Shown here piece after piece: positions 7,924 through 15,194 of a DNA stretch of 23,306 bases. Made by a program: the position numbers and the translations under genes. The notes beneath the pieces are model-generated. The model saw only the letters and a list, made by a program, of their open reading frames with translations, did not search any database and had not been told where the DNA came from. The DNA is from JAYVJM01 sp043769275 (lineage in GTDB: Bacteria; Pseudomonadota; Gammaproteobacteria; Pseudomonadales; UBA7239), in the NCBI GenBank assembly GCA_043769275.1, contig JAYVJM010000028.1, forward strand, positions 1-23,306, read 5' to 3'. Within the stretch, counting starts at the first letter, position 1, and each line of letters starts with the position of its first letter.

Positions 7924-9711
7924 TTAAAAGAAAAAATGATCTTCCGGCATTGCCATCAAACAAGCCGCACCCCCGCGCAAAGCGCGCAAGTGCGCCCCAG
8001 CACGCGGCAACAATCGCCGGAAATAAAAGCGCGCCGTATGCACTTTGGCTTGATAAAAGCCACCGCTCGTGTCGCCCTTCGTGAGTGCGAGTTTTGCTGC
8101 CTGCGCCCATAACCACGCCTGCGTGATGTAGCCGCTGTACATCAAATAATCAACAGAAGCCGCGCCGATTTCATCCATATTTTGCATGGCCATGCCGCCC
8201 AGTTCCGCCGTGAGCGCCCGCCACTCCGTAGACAGAGCCGCCAACGGCTGACAGAACTCCTGCATCGAAGCATCGCTATTGGCCGCACAAAAACGGTCGA
8301 TATCATCCAAAAAGCCGTGCAGCACCACACCGCCATCTTTCAACACTTTTCTGCCGATCAAATCCAACGCCTGAATGCCGGTAGTGCCTTCGTACAGCAT
8401 CGAAATGCGCGAATCACGCACGTTTTGCTCCATGCCCCATTCAGCGATGTAACCGTGGCCGCCAAATACCTGCACGCCGCAATTAGCCGCCTCAAAACCC
8501 GTTTCAGTGATAAACGCTTTGGCGATAGGCGTGAGCAGCGCCAAACGCGCCTCCGCTTGCTGGCGTGCTTTTTCGTCTGGGCTGTGCTGCTGCACGTCCA
8601 GCTCGCGCGCCAAATAATGCACCAACATGCGGCCGCCTTCGGCAAACGCTTTGGCAGTGAAAATCAATCGGCGCACGTCGGGGTGGTCGATGATGGCATC
8701 GGCAACGCCGCCTGGGTTTTTAACGCCGGAAATAGACCGCATCTGCAAGCGGCTTTTGGCGTAATCCAACGCGCCCTGAAAGCCCCGCTCAGCGTGTGCA
8801 ACACCCTGAATAGCAGTGCCCAAACGCGCCGCATTCATAAAGGTAAACATGCAGTTCATGCCGCGATTAGGCGCGCCAATCAGCCAGCCAGTGGCTGCAT
8901 CAAAATTCATCACGCAGGTAGCGTTGCCGTGTATGCCCATTTTGTGTTCGATGGAACCGCAAGACACTTTGTTGCGCACACCCGCATTCCCAGCGGCATC
9001 TGGCAAGCGTTTTGGCACGATAAACAAGGAGAGGCCTTTGGTGCCTGCAGGGGCATCTGGCAAGCGCGCCAACACAATATGGATGATGTTATCCGTCATG
9101 TCGTGCTCGCCGGCCGAGATAAAAATTTTGCTGCCGGTGATTTTGTAACTGCCGTCGGCTTGTGGATGAGCCTGTGTGCGCGCCAAACCGACATCGGAAC
9201 CCGCCTGCGGCTCGGTTAAGCACATAGTGCCACTCCAGTGACCCGACACCAGCTTCGTGAGATAGATGTCTTTCTGTTCCGTTGTACCGTGCGCCAACAC
9301 GGTTTGCGTCGCACCGAAGCTCAAGCCCGGATACATCGCCCATGCCCAGTTGGCTTGCCCTAGCACTTCATTCAGCAAGATGCCGACCGATTCCGGCAAG
9401 CCCTGCCCGCCCATAGCCACCGGTGCCGACAACGCCGGCCAGCCACCCGCCACAAACTGCGCGTAGGCTTCCTTGAAGCCGGTGGGCGTGATGACACCGT
9501 CGGCGTGCCACGTACAGCCTTCGCTGTCTCCCACACGATAAAGCGGCACCAGTTGCTCTTCGCAAAAGCGCGTTAGCTCATCGAGGATGGCATCAAGCAT
9601 CGACTCATCGACATCTTTGCAGTCGGGTAGTGTTTGGTAGAGGGCGGGGAAATCGAAGAGCTCATTTCGCACGAAACGAATGTCACGAGTGGGCACACGG
9701 TATGTAGACAT
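7924..9711 (-). CDS. Acyl-CoA dehydrogenase (FadE/DmdC-like), paralogue 2
   Basis: This is the second FAD-dependent acyl-CoA dehydrogenase, 595 residues, with the same domain plan as its downstream neighbour. It has an N-terminal helical domain, a beta middle domain (MCLTEPQAGSDVG, KIFISAGEHD), a C-terminal helical domain with catalytic E441 in LYEGTTGIQ, and an additional C-terminal domain. Many stretches match the neighbour nearly word for word (for example CGSIEHKMGI and ATCVMNFD), showing paralogy. The ATG at 9711 is chosen because AAGGAG lies six bases upstream; a TTG five codons earlier would swallow that ribosome binding site. A run of 11 C on the coding strand lies 21 bases before the start. 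Its role is beta-oxidation or a related acyl-CoA pathway; the substrate is unknown. Confidence 0.93.
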   Translation of the reverse strand: MSTYRVPTRDIRFVRNELFDFPALYQTLPDCKDVDESMLDAILDELTRFCEEQLVPLYRVGDSEGCTWHADGVITPTGFKEAYAQFVAGGWPALSAPVAMGGQGLPESVGILLNEVLGQANWAWAMYPGLSFGATQTVLAHGTTEQKDIYLTKLVSGHWSGTMCLTEPQAGSDVGLARTQAHPQADGSYKITGSKIFISAGEHDMTDNIIHIVLARLPDAPAGTKGLSLFIVPKRLPDAAGNAGVRNKVSCGSIEHKMGIHGNATCVMNFDAATGWLIGAPNRGMNCMFTFMNAARLGTAIQGVAHAERGFQGALDYAKSRLQMRSISGVKNPGGVADAIIDHPDVRRLIFTAKAFAEGGRMLVHYLARELDVQQHSPDEKARQQAEARLALLTPIAKAFITETGFEAANCGVQVFGGHGYIAEWGMEQNVRDSRISMLYEGTTGIQALDLIGRKVLKDGGVVLHGFLDDIDRFCAANSDASMQEFCQPLAALSTEWRALTAELGGMAMQNMDEIGAASVDYLMYSGYITQAWLWAQAAKLALTKGDTSGGFYQAKVHTARFYFRRLLPRAGAHLRALRGGAACLMAMPEDHFFF

Positions 9712-9732
9712 TACGGTCTCCTTCAAACAGCC

Positions 9733-9743
9733 GGGGGGGGGGG
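9733..9743 (-). repeat. C11 homopolymer upstream of acyl-CoA dehydrogenase
   Basis: Eleven consecutive G on the given strand (C on the coding strand) lie 21 bases upstream of the ATG at 9711 and just before its ribosome binding site. Tracts this long slip during replication and in some bacteria switch expression of the next gene. They are also a common site of sequencing length error. Confidence 0.85.
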
Positions 9744-9843
9744 TAAATGCTGAGCCGATGCTACTACAAAAGATTGCTAGGAGGCAGACGAGCCATTTGC
9801 AAACACAACAGAGGAGGAGAGAAATACATGGCGGTGGGTATTG

Positions 9844-10323
9844 CTACACCTGCGTATTGGACATTAAACGACGCTTTTCCCTGTCCCAATCTTTCTCTTT
9901 TTCCACCTCGCGCTTATCGTGCTCGGCTTTGCCTTTCGCCAGCGCAATTTCGCACTTCACTAAATGTTTTTTCCAGTACACCGCCGTACATACACAGGTA
10001 TAGCCCTTTTGCTGGATGGCCGCGAATATTTGCACGATTTGCCGGTCTTTTAGCAGCAACTTTCGCGTGCGGGTAGGGTCGGTGACGAAATGCGTGGAAG
10101 TGCAAGGCAGCGGCGGAATATGCGAGCCCAGCAAATAGGCTTCGCCATCTTTGATAAGCACGTACGAATCCACCAACTGGCATTTGCCAGCACGCAGGCT
10201 TTTGACCTCCCAACCTTGCAACACCATGCCCGCCTCAAAACGCTCTTCGATAAAATAATCGTGGCGCGCTTTTTTATTGAGGGCGATGGTGGAGGATGTA
10301 TCTTTGCTTTTAGGTTTGCTCAT
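9844..10323 (-). CDS. smpB: SsrA-binding protein SmpB
   Basis: SmpB binds tmRNA and brings it to stalled ribosomes for trans-translation. From the ATG at 10323 the protein is 159 residues, the usual family size, and begins with NKKARHDYFIEERFEAG, the standard N-terminal strand of the SmpB fold. The internal GWEVKSLRAGKCQLVDSYV and the C-terminal LAKGKAEHDKREVEKEKDW tail, which inserts into the decoding site, are also typical. The frame stays open 29 codons further upstream, but that extension is Pro/Gly-rich and unlike the family, so the inner ATG is preferred although no strong ribosome binding site precedes it. The tmRNA gene ssrA was not found in the window. The gene is divergent from the fic-ratA-ratB row. 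Confidence 0.96.
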   Translation of the reverse strand: MSKPKSKDTSSTIALNKKARHDYFIEERFEAGMVLQGWEVKSLRAGKCQLVDSYVLIKDGEAYLLGSHIPPLPCTSTHFVTDPTRTRKLLLKDRQIVQIFAAIQQKGYTCVCTAVYWKKHLVKCEIALAKGKAEHDKREVEKEKDWDREKRRLMSNTQV

Positions 10324-10460
10324 GCGCGCAGTATAGGGGGCGGGCGGGCGGGCTCCAAGCGGCAAAGTCAGCATGGGCTGTTGGGATTTCGACTTATTCA
10401 AAGCGGCCATTTCAAGATAATTTTCTTTGCGCTTAAAGATAATATATTCGCTTAACAGCC

Positions 10461-10530
10461 ATAATCAATTGATTATATTCATGTAACTCTGCTAAATTAG
10501 AGTTATCAAAAAAGTGTATTAAAGATAACT
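10461..10530 (+). promoter_or_regulatory. Palindrome-rich promoter/operator region of fic
   Basis: An AT-rich stretch before the fic ATG at 10537 holds a perfect 16-bp palindrome, ATAATCAATTGATTAT (10461-10476). It also holds a nested set of related arms: TAACTCT (10484-10490), AGAGTTATC (10499-10507) and GATAACT (10524-10530). The middle arm is the inverse complement of both outer ones. A possible promoter is TTGATT (10469-10474), 18 bases, TAAATT (10493-10498), which would put the -35 in the palindrome and the -10 between the first two arms. The boxes are only partial consensus matches. The arrangement suggests a repressor-controlled promoter, perhaps autoregulated by the Fic C-terminal winged helix; that is inference. 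Confidence 0.5.
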
Positions 10531-10536
10531 ATCGCC

Positions 10537-11707
10537 ATGTCTGTATTTAATCACCACGACTTAAGCCTGCTGCATCCCTCCTTTGACTCCCCATTGGTCG
10601 ATGCGGTGACTGATCTGGAGCACTTACGGCGACTGCATCTGCAGGGCACAACCCCGCCTGAAGTGTTTTTTCAACTGAAACACATCTTCCATATACTCGA
10701 ATGTTTGGGATCCGCCCGTATCGAAGGCAATCACACCACGCTGGCTGACTACGTCGAAAGTACGTTGGATGACAGCCCGCAAGCGCACTCTGAGCCAATC
10801 ATGGAAACGGACAATATTGAAAAAGCCATGAGGTACATCGATGAGAGAATCCATTCCGGCGGTGAGCTGACAGAAATGTTTATCCGTGATCTGCACACGA
10901 TAACCGTGACGACGTTAAAGCGGGAAGGCGATGCCACGCCCGGGGCTTACCGGCAAACGCAGGTAAGCATTGCACAATCAGAACATTTGCCGCCCGAATT
11001 TATTCTGGTGCCGCAATACATGCAGGAACTGGTTGCGTTCATCAACCACGACGACCCACCTAAATACGCGCTTATCAAGGCGGCACTGGCGCACCACCGT
11101 TTTGGCTGGATACACCCGTTTGGCAACGGCAATGGTCGCGTGGCGCGACTGCTAACCTACGCCCTGTTGATTCAATATGGCTTTAATGTCAAAACCGGCG
11201 GCAGATTACTCAATCCAACGGCGGTATTTTGCAACGATCGCGACAAGTACTACACCATGCTGGCACAGGCGGATACCGGCACGCCAGCAGGGTGCGAGGC
11301 GTGGTGCGTGGTGCATTTACGTCCTGCAAGGCTTACTGACCGAATTGCGCAAGGTCGATCAATTAACAGACTTCGATTATTTGAGAAGCAAAATATTGAC
11401 ACCCGCACTGGCTTACGCCAAAGAAAGAAAGCTGATTACCCCAACAGAAACGGACATCCTGCACATCGCAGCTCAAGCGGGTATCGCCAAGGCAATTGAT
11501 TTAGCGGCAGCCATGCCCGCTTTGTCGAAATCGCAGTGCACCTATCAAATCAAAAAACTGGTCAATCAAAAAATGCTTCGTCCTATTAAAGAGGGCGCAC
11601 GTCAGTACACTGTCGGATTCAGCAACAGCTACCTGATACGCGGCGTTGTACACGCCCTGTCAAATGAAGGTTTTGTCCCCGCCGTGCTGAATAGACCGGA
11701 AAACTAA
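10537..11707 (+). pseudogene. fic: Fic AMP-transferase, frameshifted by a 7-bp duplication
   Basis: Fic proteins transfer AMP from ATP onto target hydroxyls. The N-terminal helix carries the inhibitory motif SARIEG at 59-64, matching (S/T)xxxE(G/N) of the class with an upstream inhibitory helix. The catalytic motif HPFGNGNGRVAR at 193-204 matches HPFxxGNGRxxR in full. After residue 257 the reading frame breaks. The first frame runs on with 63 unrelated residues to 11499, while the real C-terminal part continues one frame over to the stop at 11705-11707. That part begins IYVLQGLLTEL and includes a winged-helix-like segment. Taking out one copy of GCGTGGT (11299-11305 / 11306-11312) restores a continuous 387-residue protein. 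As given, a 320-residue product with intact inhibitory and catalytic motifs but no DNA-binding end would be made. ratA starts three bases after the original stop. Confidence 0.88.
11299..11314 (+). repeat. 7-bp tandem duplication that shifts the fic frame
   Basis: GCGTGGT occurs twice in tandem, followed by GC. With one copy the codons read E-A-W-C-I-Y-V-L-Q-G, the expected Fic family continuation. With two copies the frame moves by one base. A 7-base duplication is not a typical single-base sequencing error, so it looks like a genuine mutation. Confidence 0.85.
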
Positions 11708-11710
11708 ACC

Positions 11711-12178
11711 ATGCCCATCACCCACATCGCCAAAAGCGCGCTTCTGCCTTACGCCGCCGACAATCTGTTTGATTTGGTGAACGATATAACCGCCTACCCG
11801 CAATACATGGAGGGCTGTGTAGGCGCACACATTGTGCATACGCAGGGCGATGTGATTGAGGCTCGCTTAGACCTTGCCCGTGCAGGCATCGAGCAGTCAT
11901 TTGTTACGCGCAACCGCCTGATGCGGCCGCACAGTATTGTGATGGAGCTGGTAGAAGGGCCGTTTCGCACGCTAAACGGACATTGGCAGTTCAAAGCGCT
12001 CGCGCCCAGTGCCTGCAAAGTATCACTGGACCTGCAGTTTGAAATAGATGGCCGTCTGGCCAAGCTCGCTGTGGGTTTGCTGTTTGCCAGCGTGGCAAAC
12101 ACACTGGTGGATTCGCTCTGTAAACGCGCACACCAGTTGCACGGCGGGCACCTAAATTTAGCGTGTTTGCCGCAATGA
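11711..12178 (+). CDS. ratA: RatA/Coq10-family START-like protein
   Basis: This 155-residue protein has the helix-grip (START/SRPBCC) fold of the RatA/Coq10 family. E. coli RatA was reported to bind the 50S subunit and block subunit joining, while Coq10 relatives are ubiquinone chaperones, so the physiological role here is open. Family landmarks are the N-terminal KSALLPYAADNLFDLVNDI and YPQYMEGC, the central MELVEGPFRTLNGHW, and the C-terminal amphipathic helix VANTLVDSLCKRAHQL. It starts three bases after the ancestral fic stop with no strong ribosome binding site of its own, so it may be coupled to upstream translation. Its stop overlaps the next start as ATGA. The family normally sits directly beside smpB in the divergent orientation; here fic lies in between. 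Confidence 0.9.
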   Translation: MPITHIAKSALLPYAADNLFDLVNDITAYPQYMEGCVGAHIVHTQGDVIEARLDLARAGIEQSFVTRNRLMRPHSIVMELVEGPFRTLNGHWQFKALAPSACKVSLDLQFEIDGRLAKLAVGLLFASVANTLVDSLCKRAHQLHGGHLNLACLPQ

Positions 12179-12471
12179 AGACGCTGATTCCTGTCGAAGT
12201 CGCCTATGCATTGCCAAAACAGCAGCGCGTATTCACGCTGGATGTTGAACTTGGCTGTACAGCACGGGCGGCCGTATTAGCCTCGGGCGTGCTGGCAACC
12301 TTTCCCGACATTGATATCGAAACCGCGCGAATGGGTATTTTTAGTCAATTATTGGACGATGCAGGCAGCTACGTGCTTTCAGCAGGCGAGCGCGTTGAAA
12401 TTTACCGGCCGCTGCTGATTGACCCCAAAGAAGCACGGCGTTTACGTGCGGCAAAAGCCAAACTTAACTAG
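12175..12471 (+). CDS. rnfH: RnfH/RatB-family ubiquitin-fold protein
   Basis: This small protein of 98 residues belongs to the RnfH (RatB, UPF0125) family, which has a beta-grasp fold and usually follows ratA. It shows the family pattern VEVAYALPKQQRVFTLDVE, then GIFSQLL and an ERVEIYRPLLIDPKEARRLRA end. The start is the ATG overlapping the ratA stop in ATGA, which indicates translational coupling; a GTG four codons upstream is less likely. The biochemical role of the family is not settled; names link it to the Rnf electron transport complex in some species. The bamE (smpA) gene that often accompanies this pair is absent. The 3' end overlaps the convergent bfd gene by eight bases. Confidence 0.88.
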   Translation: MKTLIPVEVAYALPKQQRVFTLDVELGCTARAAVLASGVLATFPDIDIETARMGIFSQLLDDAGSYVLSAGERVEIYRPLLIDPKEARRLRAAKAKLN

Positions 12472-12685
12472 CGCACGCCTGTGGCGGCTGATTGGCCGAG
12501 TGGGCGCTCCGTACATCAACGCGATCGTGAACGTTACGAATAATCGCACACGCCGCGCGCGTACACTGGCCACACTCGGTACCCACACCCAAGCGGCGAC
12601 AAATAGCGCGCCCGCTGCCGTGCGAATCAATCGCCGCCTTACGCAAGGCGTTTTCAGAAATTGCTTTACAAACACAGATATACAT
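12464..12685 (-). CDS. bfd: Bacterioferritin-associated ferredoxin
   Basis: Bfd is a small [2Fe-2S] protein that docks on bacterioferritin and passes electrons to release stored iron. The 73-residue protein starts MYICVCKAISE and has the canonical cysteines C4, C6, C38 and C41 (CxC followed by CGQC in VGTECGQC). The 20 residues after the conserved core are polar and unlike typical Bfd ends. It starts at the ATG at 12685 (an in-frame TTG lies three codons earlier) without a clear ribosome binding site. Its promoter region overlaps a Fur-box-like sequence, in keeping with the known induction of bfd under iron starvation. It is convergent with rnfH and divergent from a metal exporter. Bacterioferritin itself is not in the window. 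Confidence 0.9.
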   Translation of the reverse strand: MYICVCKAISENALRKAAIDSHGSGRAICRRLGVGTECGQCTRAACAIIRNVHDRVDVRSAHSANQPPQACAS

Positions 12686-12717
12686 CAAATACAAATCAAG
12701 TTAAACGACGCACGCAC

Positions 12718-12746
12718 ATAATATTGCTAACAAGAATCATTATCAA
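12718..12746 (-). promoter_or_regulatory. bfd promoter with a Fur-box-like operator
   Basis: Read on the minus strand there is TTGATA (12746-12741), a 17-base spacer, and TATTAT (12723-12718). Each box is 5 of 6 to the sigma70 consensus, ending 32 bases before the bfd ATG. Positions 12726-12744 match the 19-bp Fur consensus at 15 of 19 places by hand count and cover most of the spacer and part of the -35. Iron-loaded Fur bound here would be expected to block bfd transcription. Confidence 0.72.
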
Positions 12747-12818
12747 CAACAAAAACAGGAAAGTCGTTTGTTATCTTTTCGCGTATCCTGCTACGCAAGG
12801 AAAACATCAGGTCTACTT

Positions 12819-13715
12819 ATGCATGTAAACGCAGACAACGCTTCGCCAAAACAGAAAACCAAACACCCGCAGCTCATACAGTGGGGCGGCATTGCGGCCA
12901 TCGCGGTGGCACTGATATTGATCGTGATAAAACTGCTGGCGTGGCTGATGAGTGGCTCGGTGAGCGTGCTGGCCTCGCTGATTGATTCCGGCATGGACAG
13001 CGCGGTTTCTGTCGTCAATTTCATTGCCATTCGCTACGCACTCACGCCCGCCGACGATGAACACCGTTTTGGGCATGGCAAAGCAGAACCGATAGCCGGC
13101 TTGGTGCAGGCGGCGATCATCATGGCCTCAGCAGGATTTTTACTGCTGCACGCCGTGCAGAAAATCTTACATCCACAGCCGATTGAACATACCCACCTTG
13201 GTTTAATCGTGATGGGTGTATCGCTGCTGCTAACCATCGCTCTCGTGGCTTTTCAAAAATACGTGGTGCGCACAACCGGCTCAACCGCCATAGAGGCCGA
13301 CTCACTGCACTACACCAGCGACATATTGGCCACAGCCGCCGTAATTGTGGCACTGGTGGCCGCACAACAGGGCTATGACAATGTGGATGCCGTGTTGGGT
13401 TTGGTCATCGCCGTGTTTATTGCCAGTAGTGCTTGGAAAATTGGCGCGCAGTCTTTGCGCCTGCTACTCGACCAAGAGTTGGGCCCCGAGGTATGGGAAG
13501 CCGTAGCGCAAATTGCCAACAACAACCCCGATGTGCGCGGTTATCACCAACTGCGCACACGGCAATCGGGCTACATGATTTTTATCCAGCTTCACCTTGA
13601 ATTAGATAAACACATGCCGCTGCTACAAGCCCACGCCATCACGGAAGAAGTGGAGCAAGCACTGCGCGAACGCTACCCCAATGCCGACGTGTTGATTCAT
13701 ACAGACCCCGTGTAA
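12819..13715 (+). CDS. fieF: Cation diffusion facilitator, FieF/YiiP type
   Basis: This inner-membrane metal/proton antiporter exports divalent cations (Zn, Cd and possibly Fe for the FieF group). From the ATG at 12819 the protein is 298 residues, close to YiiP (300). The tetrahedral transport site is intact: D56 and D60 in LIDSGMD of the second helix, and H164 and D168 in LHYTSD of the fifth. The cytoplasmic interface site DDEHRFGHGKAEP lies at 79-91. The C-terminal cytoplasmic domain has the expected YHQLRTRQSGYMIFIQLHLELD and IHTDP end. A TTG 17 codons earlier is in frame but less likely. It is divergent from bfd across a Fur-like site, so iron may be a relevant substrate; that is inference from position. 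Confidence 0.92.
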   Translation: MHVNADNASPKQKTKHPQLIQWGGIAAIAVALILIVIKLLAWLMSGSVSVLASLIDSGMDSAVSVVNFIAIRYALTPADDEHRFGHGKAEPIAGLVQAAIIMASAGFLLLHAVQKILHPQPIEHTHLGLIVMGVSLLLTIALVAFQKYVVRTTGSTAIEADSLHYTSDILATAAVIVALVAAQQGYDNVDAVLGLVIAVFIASSAWKIGAQSLRLLLDQELGPEVWEAVAQIANNNPDVRGYHQLRTRQSGYMIFIQLHLELDKHMPLLQAHAITEEVEQALRERYPNADVLIHTDPV

Positions 13716-13738
13716 ACGCCGTTTGTAGTGAAGTAAAA

Positions 13739-13761
13739 CCGTTCGCGGTGAGCTTGTCGAA
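13739..13761 (+). repeat. Dispersed repeat, copy 2 (single arm)
   Basis: One 23-base arm of the palindromic repeat lies 24 bases after the metal exporter stop; only a short AACGG remains of a second arm. The short inner stem GTTCG/CGAAC could still form a hairpin. The rest of the 287-base gap before mshA (13716-14002) holds no gene that I can support. Confidence 0.7.
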
Positions 13762-14002
13762 CCGTGAAAAACGGCGAGAATAAAACAGCCCCCTTGCACA
13801 AATAAAAAAACAGAGTAGTTTTCTAAATACAGCCTATATTGACTGTGGTGTAGGTCGGCGGCAGTGGTTGTCTGATTTCGCTTATCACGCTTACCCACGG
13901 AACACAGAGTGATGCCACCCACGCATTGGCTGGCTCACAGTGAGGACTGCTGCTATTTTTAATATCAGTAGACCAAACAACACACAACAGGAGATGGTCA
14001 TC

Positions 14003-14533
14003 ATGACAACCGCAGGAGCACACATGTTAACCCCTAAAAAAAACGCAATAAGCGAACCGTCTTTTAGCGCACAGTCAACAGCCTCACAGCAAGGTTTCAC
14101 CATGATCGAATTGATCATGGTGATCGTGATCATCGGCATATTGGCGGCGTTTGCGCTGCCGCGCTTTGCCGATTTAGGCTCCAGCGCCCGCATTGCGAGC
14201 TTAAATGGCGCTTTGTCAGCCGCACGTTCCGCTGCATATATTGCGCACTCGGCGCAGTTGGCAGCGGGGGCAGCGGCCAACGCATCCGTCACGCTGGAAG
14301 GAACCGCCATCACCATGATAAGCGCCTACCCCACAGCCAATGCGGCGGGCATTTTGGCGGCGGCTCAGTTAAGCTCTGAATTTAGCATCACAGGTGGCGG
14401 TGCCTTGGTAACATCCGTCTTGACGGTACAAGTGGCCAGCGCAACAACACCGGCGAACTGTTCGTTTACCTACAGCGCAGCGGCGGCAAATGCCACCCCC
14501 GTGTTTAGTGCACCACTGACAGCAGGCTGCTAA
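14003..14533 (+). CDS. mshA: MSHA-type major pilin (prepilin)
   Basis: This is a type IV prepilin of the MSHA group, 176 residues, and is probably the main subunit of the fibre. The leader ends in G31 before FTMIELIMVIVIIGILAAFALP, the standard N-methylated hydrophobic helix with glutamate at +5. The following FADLGSSARIASLNGALSAARSA is characteristic of MshA. Two late cysteines (in ANCSFTY and the final GC) should close the C-terminal disulphide loop. The start is uncertain: the ATG at 14003 has AGGAG nine bases upstream, while the ATG at 14024 has another AGGAG five bases upstream and gives a 24-residue leader. It is first in the row mshA-mshC-mshD-mshO-mshP-mshQ; mshB, which precedes it in Vibrio, is missing. 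Confidence 0.85.
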   Translation: MTTAGAHMLTPKKNAISEPSFSAQSTASQQGFTMIELIMVIVIIGILAAFALPRFADLGSSARIASLNGALSAARSAAYIAHSAQLAAGAAANASVTLEGTAITMISAYPTANAAGILAAAQLSSEFSITGGGALVTSVLTVQVASATTPANCSFTYSAAAANATPVFSAPLTAGC

Positions 14534-14572
14534 CCCGAGGGGCTTGGCCAAATAAATTCCCACATTGGATCG

Positions 14573-14626
14573 CCGTTCATGCCGAGCCTATCGAAGTACG
14601 CCACTCGATAAACGCAGGGTGAACGG
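14573..14626 (+). repeat. Dispersed repeat, copy 3 (degenerate)
   Basis: A 23-base arm at 14573-14595 and a decayed second arm ending GTGAACGG at 14626 fill the gap between mshA and mshC. An open frame runs from this repeat into mshC, so an over-long mshC start could be mis-called here. Confidence 0.6.
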
Positions 14627-14714
14627 ATGGTTTTTTCAACACGGGAAGTTATGCACTCAAAGGCTAAGCACAACGACATGGAAGCGTTGTCATGAGCATA
14701 AATTTCCACACCGC

Positions 14715-15194
14715 ATGTCCGGCGTGCACATAATGACCGCCCTGTGCCGCCATGCTGGCTTCACCCTTGTTGAGCTGGTGATGGTAATCGTGCTCATTGG
14801 CGTGTTAATGGCATCGGCTTTACCGCCATTTTTTAACGTGGATGAGTACCAAGCGCGTTTTGTGTACGACGAATTATTGGCAGCGGCGCGGTTCGGTCGT
14901 CAAGCGGCAGTGGCCTATGGTTGCCCAACGCGGCTTGTTGTCACCACCACCAGCTTTCGCCTGCTACGCGATGATAATTGCCTCATCGGCGGCGCAGCCG
15001 TGTTTAGCAACAATCTTGTCGTACACCCCACCGGCGACACGGCCGCCTTTAACCGCACAAGCTTGCCCAGCGGTGCAAGCCTCTCCGCCGCGACAGTAAC
15101 CTTCTTAGAAAACGGCACAGCCGACGGCAACTACGCGATTAGTGCCTGCGGGCGCACAATCAACATTACAGGCGCGACCGCGTATGTGCGCTGA
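14715..15194 (+). CDS. mshC: MSHA minor pilin MshC (GspH/FimT-like prepilin)
   Basis: This minor prepilin of 159 residues is processed by prepilin peptidase after G15, giving FTLVELVMVIVLIGVLMASALPPFF with glutamate at +5. The body (DEYQARFVYDELLAAARFGRQAAVAYGC) is the FimT/GspH-type helix seen in MshC. Position two in the cluster, straight after mshA, agrees. The start is uncertain: ATG at 14715 gives a 15-residue leader, ATG at 14733 a 9-residue leader, and neither has a clear ribosome binding site. The frame is open back to 14565, but that part is encoded by a dispersed repeat and is not family-like. Its end overlaps mshD by 11 bases. Confidence 0.82.
   Translation: MSGVHIMTALCRHAGFTLVELVMVIVLIGVLMASALPPFFNVDEYQARFVYDELLAAARFGRQAAVAYGCPTRLVVTTTSFRLLRDDNCLIGGAAVFSNNLVVHPTGDTAAFNRTSLPSGASLSAATVTFLENGTADGNYAISACGRTINITGATAYVR

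Noticed and set aside
8182..9219. Plus-strand open frame of 345 codons inside an acyl-CoA dehydrogenase
   Set aside because: It is antisense to a clearly conserved gene, rich in His/Arg/Gln as expected for a shadow frame, and matches no family I know.
9828..10076. Plus-strand ATG at 9828 with an excellent GAGGAGGAGAG ribosome-binding-like stretch
   Set aside because: The frame that follows is antisense to smpB and not protein-like; the purine run is probably chance.
10324..10410. Longer SmpB starting at 10410
   Set aside because: The 29 added residues are unlike the family, and the ATG at 10323 gives the normal length.
11290..11320. Programmed ribosomal frameshift in fic
   Set aside because: There is no slippery sequence or downstream structure at the break; the 7-bp duplication explains the frame change fully.
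13926..13952. Possible sigma54 promoter before mshA (TGGC...TGC)
   Set aside because: The GG to GC distance does not fit the -24/-12 spacing.
14565..14714. Longer MshC start in the mshA/mshC gap
   Set aside because: The added residues are encoded by a dispersed repeat and would bury the prepilin cleavage site 65 residues in.
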